A stretch of 64,000 nt of DNA from the NCBI RefSeq assembly GCF_004795055.1, contig NZ_SSBJ01000001.1, positions 124,001 through 188,000 of the forward strand. Direction: 5' to 3'. A program made the position numbers and the translations under genes. The notes under the pieces are model-generated. The model worked only from the letters and a program-made list of their open reading frames with translations, ran no database searches and was not told the origin of the DNA. This DNA is from Streptomyces sp. A1136 (lineage in GTDB: Bacteria > Actinomycetota > Actinomycetes > Streptomycetales > Streptomycetaceae). Position 1 is the stretch's first letter, and every line of letters begins with the position of its first letter. Of this stretch, positions 8,750 through 16,761 are shown one piece after another.

Positions 8750-11598
8750 GCCCCTCGTTCCTCTCGTCCTGGTACCACGGGTGGGTCGCGGCGGTGCGCA
8801 TAGCGCGCCGTGACGCCTGGCGCGCCAAGGGACGCAGCGCCCTCGTACTCGCGATGATCGCCCTGCCCATCGTCGGTGTGAGCGCCGTCGACCTGACGTG
8901 GCGCAGTTCCGCGCTCTCCGCCGAACAGTCCCTGTCCCGCCGGATCGGCGCCGCCGACGCGCGGCTGGAGGCCACCTCCCTCGGCACGGCCATCTACCAG
9001 AACCCGGCGGCCGACCGGTACGAGCCCGTCGGCGGATATCGCGACTACGACCCGTCGAAGACGAAGCAGGAGGACGTGCGGGTCCCGTCCGTCCTCCCGC
9101 AGGGTGCCCAGGTGGTGCAGGACAGTCACGTCAGCGCCAGGGTCCGCACCACCCACGGGCTGCTCGACACCGAGCTGCGCGAGGTGGACACGGCCAGCCC
9201 GCTGGTGGAGGGGCTGTTCACCCTCAAGCGGGGTCGGCTGCCCGCGACGGCGGGCGAGGTCATCGCCACCGACTCCTTCCTCAAGGAGTCCGGCTTCTTC
9301 GTCGGCTCCGAGCTGACCCCGCGTGGCGCCCCCCGGTCCTACCGGATCGTGGGCGCGTACGAGCTTCCGTCCGCCCTCAAGAGCACTCAGATCATCGCGC
9401 CGCCGCGGACCCTTCTCGCCCCGCTCGACCAGGCGTTGACGCGGGCCGGGGGCCAGGGGTTGAGCGTCAACGACAGTTTCCTCGTCGCGGTCGGCGGCGA
9501 TGGTTTCACGTGGAACATGGTGCGGGCCGCCAACGCCAAGGGAATCCTCGCCGTCTCGCGCGACGCCGAACTGCACCCGCCGGCCGACTCGGACGTCCCG
9601 CTGTACGCGCAGCAGCGCGAGAAGGGCACGGCCGACGACTACGACGGCTCGTCGACCCGAGCCGTCGAACTGACCGTGCTCGCCACCGTGGTGGGTCTGG
9701 CCGTGCTGGAGATCTGCCTGCTGGCCGGTCCCGCCTTCGCGGTCGGTGCCCGCCGTTCCGCCCGCCAGCTCGGCCTGGTCGGCGCCAACGGCGGTGATCG
9801 GCGGCACATCCGGGCCATCGTCCTGTCCGGCGGCCTCGTCATCGGCGCGACCTCCGCAGTCGTCGGCACCGCCCTCGGCACGGCGCTCACCCTGGGCCTC
9901 CGGCCGGTGCTGGAGGAGTATCTGGGGCTCCGCTGGGGCGGGTTCGAAGTCCGCCCCCTGGAACTGCTCGCCGTCGCCCTGGTCGCCGTACTGACAGGAC
10001 TGCTCGCCGCGATCGTCCCGGCCGTCACCGCCTCCCGGCAGACCGTCCTGGCCTCGCTGACGGGCCGCCGGGGGGTCCGGCGCGCCAACCGCGTCCTCCC
10101 CGTCATCGGGATGGTCGCCATCGCGTCGGGCGCCGCCCTCGCCCTGTACGGGGCCCTCTCCGGACGGGGCACCCTGGTGGTCGCCGGTGGCAGCGCCCTG
10201 GCCGAGCTGGGCGTCGTCGCCCTGACACCGACACTGGTCGGCCTCTTCGGACGGGCCGGGCGGTGGCTGCCGCTGTCGCCGCGGCTCGCGCTGCGCGACG
10301 CCGTGCGCAACCGCGGGCGTACGGCCCCGGCGGTGGCCGCCGTGCTCGCAGCGGTGGCCGGAACCGTGGCCGTGGCCACCTACCAGCACAGCACCGAACT
10401 CCAGGCGCGTCACGAGTACGTGGCCTCACTGCCCGCCGGCGCCGGAATGCTGACGAACCAGGAGGACGACCGCTACAAGGACCTGCCGGCCGCCCGCGAG
10501 GCCCTGGCGAAGTCCTTCTCGCTGGCCGTACGCGCCGACGTCGACCGGGTGGTGACCGGCAAGCCGTCCTGCGATTCGTACTCGACGGAACCGGGCTGTG
10601 GGCGACTGGAGATCATCACCCCGCCGGAGAACCGCTGCCCGCTCTGGTCGTCGAAGAACGGGATGTCGGACTTCAGCCTGGAACAGACGCGCGCCCTGCG
10701 CAAGGACTGGCGCTGCCAGGAGCAGCAGAGCAGGCAGCCGCGCGGCACGGTCGTGGCCGACGAGAAGCTGATGACGGTGCTGGGCGTCGACGACCCGGGC
10801 GCGGCTGCCGCGCTGAGGTCCGGGCAGGCCGTCTCCTTCGACCGGCGCAACGTGAAGGCGGACAAGATCACCCTGCGGGTCGTCACCGAGGACGCCCAGG
10901 GCCAGGGCACGCCGGGAGCCGCGGACGAGCCGAAGGGCGTCGACAAGGTCCTCTCGGTCCACCAAGTGCCCGACGGAGTCACCGGATACGGGATCGAGGT
11001 GGTCCTGCCTCCCTCGGCGGTCAAGGCGGCGGGCCTGGGCACGGCCCCCTTCGGCACCTACTTCACCCTCGCCGAGAAGCCCACGAGCGCACAACGTCAG
11101 GCGCTGGCGGGCCGGATAGACCGGATCGGCATCGACGCCCCCGTCAAGATCGAGGAGGGCTTCCAGGGCAGGGACAGCGTGGAGATCCTCGCTCTGACGA
11201 TCTTCGCGGGCCTGGTCACCATCGGAGCGGCGGGCATCGCCACCGGCCTGGCCCAGGCCGATGCCGAAGCCGACCTCAAGACGCTGGCCGCGGTAGGGGC
11301 GCCGCCGCGGGTGCGGCGGACGCTGAGCGGGTTCCAGTGCGGGGTGGTGGCCCTCATGGGCGTCGCCCTCGGCGCCGCCGCCGGACTGCTGCCGGCCGCG
11401 GGCCTGCGACTGACCGAGCGGCACGCGCTGGAGGGACTGATCGCCCACTCCGGCTCGAACGAGATCGCCTACGTGCCGTTCGCCGTGCCGTGGGAGACGC
11501 TGGGCGGTCTGCTGGTCCTGGTCCCGCTGGGCGCGGCGGTACTGGCGGCCCTGGTGACGAAGTCGGGCGGCGCGCTGGCGCGGCGCGCGACGGGCTGA
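8746..11598 (+). CDS. FtsX-like (MacB-type) permease, large duplicated form
   Basis: This 950-residue membrane protein has the layout of large Gram-positive FtsX permeases: TM1 at about 25-45, an extracellular domain to about 300, three helices to about 440 with a first FtsX domain, a central pair of helices, a second extracellular domain (about 550-800), and three C-terminal helices with a second FtsX domain. The second extracellular domain contains several cysteines close together (KPSCDSY, PGCGRL, NRCPLW, WRCQEQ), suggesting disulfides. GTG start in a GTGA overlap with the ATPase. A one-mismatch parS-like sequence lies within it at 9503-9516. Substrate unknown. Confidence 0.9.
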   Translation: MSPSFLSSWYHGWVAAVRIARRDAWRAKGRSALVLAMIALPIVGVSAVDLTWRSSALSAEQSLSRRIGAADARLEATSLGTAIYQNPAADRYEPVGGYRDYDPSKTKQEDVRVPSVLPQGAQVVQDSHVSARVRTTHGLLDTELREVDTASPLVEGLFTLKRGRLPATAGEVIATDSFLKESGFFVGSELTPRGAPRSYRIVGAYELPSALKSTQIIAPPRTLLAPLDQALTRAGGQGLSVNDSFLVAVGGDGFTWNMVRAANAKGILAVSRDAELHPPADSDVPLYAQQREKGTADDYDGSSTRAVELTVLATVVGLAVLEICLLAGPAFAVGARRSARQLGLVGANGGDRRHIRAIVLSGGLVIGATSAVVGTALGTALTLGLRPVLEEYLGLRWGGFEVRPLELLAVALVAVLTGLLAAIVPAVTASRQTVLASLTGRRGVRRANRVLPVIGMVAIASGAALALYGALSGRGTLVVAGGSALAELGVVALTPTLVGLFGRAGRWLPLSPRLALRDAVRNRGRTAPAVAAVLAAVAGTVAVATYQHSTELQARHEYVASLPAGAGMLTNQEDDRYKDLPAAREALAKSFSLAVRADVDRVVTGKPSCDSYSTEPGCGRLEIITPPENRCPLWSSKNGMSDFSLEQTRALRKDWRCQEQQSRQPRGTVVADEKLMTVLGVDDPGAAAALRSGQAVSFDRRNVKADKITLRVVTEDAQGQGTPGAADEPKGVDKVLSVHQVPDGVTGYGIEVVLPPSAVKAAGLGTAPFGTYFTLAEKPTSAQRQALAGRIDRIGIDAPVKIEEGFQGRDSVEILALTIFAGLVTIGAAGIATGLAQADAEADLKTLAAVGAPPRVRRTLSGFQCGVVALMGVALGAAAGLLPAAGLRLTERHALEGLIAHSGSNEIAYVPFAVPWETLGGLLVLVPLGAAVLAALVTKSGGALARRATG
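9503..9516. other. Degenerate parS-like site inside the permease gene
   Basis: GTTTCACGTGGAAC differs from the ParB site GTTTCACGTGAAAC at one of 14 bases. It lies in coding sequence (reading GFTWNM), so the resemblance could be chance. The presence of four perfect sites in the window makes weak ParB binding plausible. Confidence 0.45.
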
Positions 11599-11633
11599 GC
11601 GCCCACCGGCCTCACTGTTTGATTACGGGCCCT

Positions 11634-11659
11634 CGCACAGGGTGGATCACGCCTGTGCG
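11634..11659. terminator. Stem-loop between permease and proteasome activator
   Basis: CGCACAGG (11634-11641) and CCTGTGCG (11652-11659) form an 8-bp stem with a 10-base loop. A second weaker inverted repeat, CACACC (11664-11669) and GGTGTG (11683-11688), follows. This may terminate the ABC operon or act in the leader of the next gene. Confidence 0.45.
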
Positions 11660-11703
11660 GGGGCACACCGTGTGAGTACGAAGGTGTGCGAGAGAATGAC
11701 GGC

Positions 11704-12243
11704 ATGGAGATGCCGAGGAGTGAACGGTCGCAGGACAGCCCCCCGCACGTCCTGATCTTGGGACAGGACGGGTCGGCGGTCGGCGACGCCGATGACGAGT
11801 CGCGCGAGGTCCCGGTGACGGAGATGGTCGAACAGCCCGCCAAGGTCATGCGGATCGGCAGCATGATCAAGCAACTCCTTGAAGAGGTACGCGCCGCACC
11901 TCTCGACGAGGCGAGCCGGGTCCGGCTCAAGGACATCCACGCCGCGTCGGTGAAGGAACTGGAAGACGGCCTCGCCCCGGAGTTGGTCGAGGAACTGGAG
12001 CGCCTTTCCCTGCCGTTCACGGAGGAGGCGATCCCTTCGGAGGCGGAACTGCGGATCGCGCAGGCGCAGTTGGTGGGCTGGCTGGAAGGCCTCTTCCACG
12101 GCATCCAGACGGCCCTGTTCGCACAGCAGATGGCGGCGCGGGCCCAGCTGGAACAGATGCGCCGCGCCCTCCCTCCGGGCGCGTCCCACGAGGACGACGA
12201 GGAAGGCCCCCACGGCGCCATCCGCTCGGGCCCCTACCTCTGA
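11704..12243 (+). CDS. bpa: Bacterial proteasome activator Bpa (PafE)
   Basis: This 179-residue protein begins MEMPRSERSQ. It has a helical core (VTEMVEQPAKVMRIGSMIKQ, later AELRIAQAQLVGWLEGLFHG and TALFAQQMAARAQLEQMRR), characteristic of Bpa/PafE, the ATP-independent dodecameric ring that opens the actinobacterial 20S proteasome. The C terminus ends SGPYL, matching the penultimate-Tyr motif (GQYL in mycobacteria) that docks into proteasome alpha pockets. An acidic tail segment (HEDDEEG) precedes it. The ATG at 11704 is preferred; an upstream in-frame GTG at 11686 would add six residues. The proteasome genes themselves are not in the window. Confidence 0.92.
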   Translation: MEMPRSERSQDSPPHVLILGQDGSAVGDADDESREVPVTEMVEQPAKVMRIGSMIKQLLEEVRAAPLDEASRVRLKDIHAASVKELEDGLAPELVEELERLSLPFTEEAIPSEAELRIAQAQLVGWLEGLFHGIQTALFAQQMAARAQLEQMRRALPPGASHEDDEEGPHGAIRSGPYL

Positions 12244-12308
12244 GCCACCCCAGCCCCGGTCCGGCACCCGAAGCCCGGCCCCGGACCAGACCGGTACCCG
12301 AGGCCCAG

Positions 12309-12511
12309 GCCCCCGGCCCGCCCGGACCCGGGCTGCCCCCGAAGTTCGGCTCCGGACCGGACCGGTACCCGAGGCCCAGGCCCCCGGCCCGCCCGGACCG
12401 AACCGAACCCGGTACCGAACCCGGTACCGAGGTCGGGCCCCCGGCCCGCCCGGACCCGGGCTGCCCCCGAAGTTCGGCTCCGGACCGGACCGGTACCCGA
12501 GGCCCAGGCCC
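12309..12511. repeat. Exact 75-bp direct repeat pair
   Basis: The segment at 12309-12383 recurs without a mismatch at 12437-12511, a 128-bp offset. Each copy contains GAAGTTCGGCTCCGGACC and ends at GGTACCCGAGGCCCAGGC. The identity implies recent duplication or gene-conversion-like homogenisation. Confidence 0.85.
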
Positions 12512-12734
12512 GAGCGCCGGGCCGCCCGGACCGGTACCCGAGGTACGCCCCCTCCCCGGAGCACCGGCCCGGCCGGTGCTCCGGGGGCGGCCGAAAGCCC
12601 GCCCGCCCCACCACCCCCTCCGCCCTTCGCGGCGGCGCCCGGGGGGGGGCGAAGCCCACACCGGCCCCACCAAACCCAGCCCGCTGCCGCGTGAAGCCCC
12701 GGCCCCGGTACGGAGCATCCCCACCGCCCCGCCC

Positions 12735-13268
12735 AACCCAGCCCCGCCGGCGCCTGAGGCGCAGGCCGCACGAGCCCCGCGGCCCACGACCCACGACCCA
12801 CGGCCCACGGCCCACGGCCCACGGCACAGTCCCGCCCACCGGCCCGATGCCGCGTGAGACCCCGAGCCCGGGGCGAACCCCACCCCCCGGCCCGCAAAAC
12901 CCGGCCACGCCAGCGCTTGAGGCCCGGCGCAGGGGACGGAGCCCACACCCCCCGGCCCGCCAAACGCAGCCCCGCCGGCGCTTGAGGCGCGGGGCAGGGG
13001 GCGGAGCCCCGATCGGGAAGCCGCACCCGCACGGCACCGGCACAGCCACACAAGGCCCCCGGCCCACGCCACAGTCCCGCCCGCCCCAACCCAGCCGCGT
13101 GAAGCCCCCGACCCCAGGGCGCCCCCCCCCCGGCCCGCCAAACCCAGCCCCGCCGGCGCTTGAGGCGCGGCGCAGGGGGCGCAGCCCGCACCCCCACCCG
13201 CCCAACGCAGCCCCGCCGGCGCTTGAGGCGCGGGGTACGGGGCGGAGCCCCGGGCCGGAAGCCGCCAC
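12735..13268. repeat. Five dispersed copies of a GGCGCTTGAGGCGC palindromic element
   Basis: Copies begin near 12735, 12897, 12961, 13141 and 13203. The consensus is CAGCCCCGCCGGCGCTTGAG, then GCGCGG and, after a short gap, GGGGCGGAGCCCC. The parts GCGCTTGAGGCGC and GGGGCGGAGCCCC can each fold. From memory, very similar elements are scattered between genes in many Streptomyces genomes, so this looks like a REP-type family clustered here. Confidence 0.75.
12781..12829. repeat. Heptamer tandem array (GGCCCAC/GACCCAC, about seven units)
   Basis: Seven consecutive 7-base units are visible, mostly GGCCCAC with two GACCCAC variants and a degenerate last unit. This is a microsatellite-like array in non-coding DNA. 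Confidence 0.8.
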
Positions 13269-13362
13269 CCGCGAGGGCAACGGCGCCGGCTCACGGCCCA
13301 CAGCCCGGCCCCCGGCGCAGGCCGGAACCCGCCCGCAACACACCCCCCGCATACTCATCGGC

Positions 13363-14226
13363 ATGAGTTACGACGCGATCGTCCTCGCCGGCGGCGCCGC
13401 GCAGCGACTCGGCGGGGCGGACAAGCCCGGCCTGCACGTCGGCGGCCGCACCCTCCTCGACCGCGTCCTCGACGCCTGCGCCGACGCCGACACCACCGTC
13501 GTCGTCGGCAGCCGCCGCCCCACCACCCGGCCCGTCCGGTGGACCCGAGAGGACCCGCCCGGTGGTGGCCCGGTGGCCGCGCTCGACGCCGGGCTCCGTC
13601 GGACCTCGGCCGGGCGGGTCCTCGTACTCTCCGCCGACCTGCCCTTCCTGGACCGGGACACCGTCCGCGCCCTCCTCGACGCGCCCGGCCCCGACGGCGT
13701 CATGCTCCGAGACCCCGACGGCAGGGACCAACCCCTCGTCGCCGCCTACCGCACCGAGCCCCTGCGCCGCGAAATCGCCCTGCTGGCCACCGAACACGGC
13801 ACCCTCGCCGGCCTACCGCTCCGCGCCCTCACCAGCGAATTGCGCCTCACCGCCGTCACCGGCGCTGCGCCACTCGCCTCCTTCGACTGCGACACCTGGG
13901 ACGATCTCGCGACGGCCCGCGCCCGGATCAGAGAGCATGGGACCGTGCTGGAGCAATGGATCACCGCCGTCAAAAGCGAGCTGGGCATCGACGTCGCCGT
14001 CGACACGAAGGCCCTCCTCGACCTCGCCCGTGACGCCGCCCACGGCGTCGACCGGCCAGCGGCCCCGCTGACCACCTTCCTCGTGGGATACGCCGCGGCC
14101 CGCGCCGAGGCGACCGGGGCGGACCCCGCCCAGGCCGTCGCCGAAGCCTCCCGCAAGGCCGCCGCCTTGGCCCTGCGCTGGGCCGAGGAGGCCCCCGCGG
14201 CCGGCACGGAAGACGGCACGGGATGA
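13363..14226 (+). CDS. mobA: MobA-like NTP transferase fused to a DUF6457-type domain
   Basis: This 287-residue protein has an N-terminal nucleotidyltransferase domain (VLAGGAAQRLGGADKPGLHV, then LSADLPFLDRDTV) like molybdenum cofactor guanylyltransferase, which adds GMP to molybdopterin. From about residue 195 a second helical domain begins (LEQWITAVKSELGIDVAVDT) that resembles the small actinobacterial DUF6457 family. The following gene is moeA, and the ATGA overlap at 14223 couples their translation, supporting a molybdenum-cofactor role. The canonical RMGGxDK loop reads RLGGADK here. A different sugar-nucleotide activity cannot be excluded. Confidence 0.85.
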   Translation: MSYDAIVLAGGAAQRLGGADKPGLHVGGRTLLDRVLDACADADTTVVVGSRRPTTRPVRWTREDPPGGGPVAALDAGLRRTSAGRVLVLSADLPFLDRDTVRALLDAPGPDGVMLRDPDGRDQPLVAAYRTEPLRREIALLATEHGTLAGLPLRALTSELRLTAVTGAAPLASFDCDTWDDLATARARIREHGTVLEQWITAVKSELGIDVAVDTKALLDLARDAAHGVDRPAAPLTTFLVGYAAARAEATGADPAQAVAEASRKAAALALRWAEEAPAAGTEDGTG

Positions 14227-15569
14227 CCCGCACCGATGCCGACCGTGCCTTGGACGAAGCCCTCGCTCTGGTGAGTCGCGACCCGTCACCCCACGCGTCG
14301 GGCCCCGCGGGCGACTCCGGTCCCCTCGACGCGCCGGACGCGGTCCGCTCCACCGGCGCCCACCGCGCCGCGTCCTGGCCCCGGGCCAGGGAAGCCGCCA
14401 TCCGGGCCGGTTCCGGTGTCCTCGCCCGCAGCCACCGGGTGCCGCTGGCCGACGCCCTCGGCGAGGTGCTGACCACGCCGCTCGACGCGCTCACGGACCT
14501 GCCCTCCTTCGACACCTCCGCCATGGACGGTTGGGCCGTCGCCGGTCCCGGCCCCTGGACCCTCCGGTCCGGCGCCGGGATACTGGCCGGATCCGACCGA
14601 CCCGAGCCGCTCGGGGACGGCGAGGCCGTACCGATCGCCACCGGCGCCCGTATCCCCGCGGACACCACCGCCGTGATCCGCAGCGAGCACGCCCGCGAGG
14701 ACGGCTCCCAGCTGTACGCGCAGCGGCCCGTCGTCACCGGTCAGGACATCCGGCCCCGCGGTCAGGAGTGCCGCTCCGGCGAGTTGCTGCTGCCGGCCGG
14801 CTCCCTGGTCACCCCGGCCCTGCTCGGGCTGGCCGCCGCCGCCGGGTACGACGAGCTGGAGACCCGGCCCCGTCCCACGGTGGAGATCCTGGTGCTCGGG
14901 GACGAGCTGCTGACCGAGGGCCGCCCCCATGACGGCCTCATCCGCGACGCCCTCAGCCCCATGCTCGGCCCCTGGCTCAGCCGGCTCGGCGCCGAAGTCA
15001 CCGGGACACGGCGGCTCGGTGACGACCCGGCCGGGGCCGAGGCCCTGTTCGAGGCCGTGACCACGTCCGGCGCCGATCTGATCGTCACCACCGGCGGCAC
15101 CGCCTCGGGCCCCGTCGACCATGTACACCCGGTCCTGGAGCGGGCCGGTGCCGAACTGCTCATCGACGGGGTCGCCGTGCGCCCCGGACACCCCATGCTG
15201 TTGGCCCGGATCGGCGACCGCGTCGACGGCCGACACCTGGTGGGACTGCCCGGCAATCCACTGGCGGCGGTGTCCGGCCTGCTGACCTTGGCCGAACCGC
15301 TGCTACGCGCCCTGGCCGGGCGACGCCGCCGCCCGAGGTACGCGGTCGCCGTCCAGGGCGACGTACCCGGCCACCCGTACGACACCCGGTTGGTGCCGGT
15401 GCTCCTGACCGAGGAGCACGCCGTACCGCTGCGTTACCACGGTCCCGCGATGCTGCGCGGCGTGGCGGCGGCGGACGCGCTGGCCGTCGTACCGCCGCAC
15501 GGCGCGCGGTCGGGGCAAGAGCTGGAAATGCTCGACCTGCCCTGGGCGTCCGGGGGATGTTTCACGTGA
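14223..15569 (+). CDS. moeA: Molybdopterin molybdotransferase MoeA
   Basis: This 448-residue protein carries the MoeA signatures PSFDTSAMDGWAV (about 98-110), the GxxIxxG-type strand segments, the MPT-binding VTTGGTASGPVDHV and the GLPGNPLAAVSG element followed by a C-terminal beta-barrel. MoeA inserts molybdate into adenylylated molybdopterin. An N-terminal extension of about 60 residues is present before the usual MoeA start. Its stop codon TGA lies inside a perfect parS site (15559-15572), and the next gene starts inside the moeA end, an unusual three-way overlap. Confidence 0.92.
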   Translation: MTRTDADRALDEALALVSRDPSPHASGPAGDSGPLDAPDAVRSTGAHRAASWPRAREAAIRAGSGVLARSHRVPLADALGEVLTTPLDALTDLPSFDTSAMDGWAVAGPGPWTLRSGAGILAGSDRPEPLGDGEAVPIATGARIPADTTAVIRSEHAREDGSQLYAQRPVVTGQDIRPRGQECRSGELLLPAGSLVTPALLGLAAAAGYDELETRPRPTVEILVLGDELLTEGRPHDGLIRDALSPMLGPWLSRLGAEVTGTRRLGDDPAGAEALFEAVTTSGADLIVTTGGTASGPVDHVHPVLERAGAELLIDGVAVRPGHPMLLARIGDRVDGRHLVGLPGNPLAAVSGLLTLAEPLLRALAGRRRRPRYAVAVQGDVPGHPYDTRLVPVLLTEEHAVPLRYHGPAMLRGVAAADALAVVPPHGARSGQELEMLDLPWASGGCFT

Positions 15570-16645
15570 AACAGCCCGGCCAGGACGCGATGGCCCGGCG
15601 CGCCGAAGAGGCCCTCGTGGCGCGGCAGGTCACCCTGCCCAAGCGTGTGGTCCACAAGCCGTTGCGGCAGGTGGCGCGAAGGCTCCTGGTCGCTTTCCTG
15701 GTGATGTGTCTGACGGTGCTGATCGTGTGGCTCGACCGCGACGGGTACCACGACAACGCCAACGACACCGTCGACTTTCTCGACTGCGTCTACTACGCCA
15801 CCGTGACCCTGTCGACGACCGGCTACGGCGACATCGTCCCGTACAGCGCCAGTGCGCGGCTGACCAACGTCCTGCTGATCACGCCCCTGCGCATCGTGTT
15901 CCTGATCATCCTGGTCGGGACCACGCTGGAGGTGCTGACTGAACGGACCCGGGAAGAGTGGCGGCTGAACCGCTGGAGGAAGAACGTGCGTGACCACACG
16001 GTCGTCGTCGGCTTCGGCACCAAGGGCCGCTCGGCCCTCCAGACGCTGTTGGCCACCGGCCTGCGCAAGGAGCAGGTCGTCATCGTCGACCCCAGCGCCA
16101 AGGTGATCGACGTGGCGGCGGCCGAGGGGTTCACCGGAGTCGTCGGCGACGCCACGCGCTCCGATGTGCTGCTGCGTGCCGAACTGCCCAAGGCCCGGCA
16201 GATCGTCGTCGCCACGCAGCGCGACGATACGGCGGTCCTGGTGACTCTGACGGCGCGCCAGCTCAACCTCGGTGCGAAGATCGTCGCGGCGGTCCGGGAA
16301 GAGGAGAACGCCCCGCTGCTGCGCCAGTCGGGCGCGGACGCGGTCATCACGAGCGCCAGCGCGGCCGGGCGGCTGCTGGGCCTGTCGGTACTCAGCCCCA
16401 ACGCGGGCACCGTGATGGAGGATCTGATCCAGCAGGGAAGCGGCCTGGACCTGATCGAACGGCCCGTCACCAGGCCCGAGGTGGGCAGAGGTGTGCGGGA
16501 GACGGACGACCTGGTGGTGAGCGTGGTGCGGGGGCACCGGCTGCTGGCCTACGACGATCCCCGGGCAAGCCCGCTCCAGTCGACGGACCGTCTGATCACC
16601 ATCGTCCGGGCCGGACCGGCGGCCTCGCCCGGCTTCGCCGGGTAG
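15557..16645 (+). CDS. RCK-type potassium channel (TrkA-N domain ion channel)
   Basis: This 362-residue protein has a first transmembrane helix (LLVAFLVMCLTVLIVWL, about 42-60), a pore loop with potassium selectivity filter TTGYGD (about 92-97), a second helix (ITPLRIVFLIILVGTTLEVL) and a cytoplasmic RCK/TrkA-N domain (VVVGFGTKGRSALQTLLATG) with a further TrkA-C-like part. It is a two-TM ligand-gated potassium channel subunit, acting as a tetramer. The start ATG overlaps the end of moeA by 13 bp and the first codons (FHVK) are contributed by a parS site. A start at the later ATG (15590, MARRAEE) is possible. Confidence 0.88.
   Translation: MFHVKQPGQDAMARRAEEALVARQVTLPKRVVHKPLRQVARRLLVAFLVMCLTVLIVWLDRDGYHDNANDTVDFLDCVYYATVTLSTTGYGDIVPYSASARLTNVLLITPLRIVFLIILVGTTLEVLTERTREEWRLNRWRKNVRDHTVVVGFGTKGRSALQTLLATGLRKEQVVIVDPSAKVIDVAAAEGFTGVVGDATRSDVLLRAELPKARQIVVATQRDDTAVLVTLTARQLNLGAKIVAAVREEENAPLLRQSGADAVITSASAAGRLLGLSVLSPNAGTVMEDLIQQGSGLDLIERPVTRPEVGRGVRETDDLVVSVVRGHRLLAYDDPRASPLQSTDRLITIVRAGPAASPGFAG
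15559..15572. other. parS: ParB-binding centromere site parS
   Basis: A perfect GTTTCACGTGAAAC, with outer T/A symmetry, occurs at the moeA-channel junction. ParB binds this sequence in Streptomyces and other bacteria to build the partition complex near oriC. It contains the moeA stop TGA (15567-15569) and codons 1-6 of the channel gene. Confidence 0.93.
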
Positions 16646-16761
16646 GTGCCAGGCGGGCGGCGCGGGCCGCCGCCCGGCGGATCGCGGGACAGTCCGCCGC
16701 GCGGCGGGGGAGAGGGCCGTCACCGATGCGGCCGGGACGCGGTTCGCGTAGCCTCCGGGCC

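Larger units (their letters stand above)
12244..13362. repeat. 1.1-kb non-coding, extremely GC-rich repeat region
   Basis: No convincing gene lies here; long open frames on the minus strand are Gly/Ala/Arg/Pro-rich shadows. The left third (12244-12560) is built from variants of GGTACCCGAGGCCCAGGC and CCGGACCGGACC and contains an exact 75-bp direct repeat. The middle has a heptamer tandem array at about 12781-12829. The right half has five copies of a GGCGCTTGAGGCGC element (the first as GGCGCCTGAGGCGC, the second degenerate), spaced 60 to 180 bases apart. The composition differs from both flanking genes, which suggests an unconstrained, expansion-prone stretch. Confidence 0.8.

Noticed and set aside
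12244..13268. Repeats considered as a CRISPR array
   Set aside because: Units are unequal in length and spacing, there are no unique spacers of constant size and no cas genes nearby.
11647..13364. Several long open frames on the minus strand across the 12.2-13.4 kb repeat zone
   Set aside because: Their products are Gly/Ala/Arg/Pro-rich, share no family motif and overlap one another and the real bpa gene in different frames. High GC removes stop codons, so open frames are expected there.
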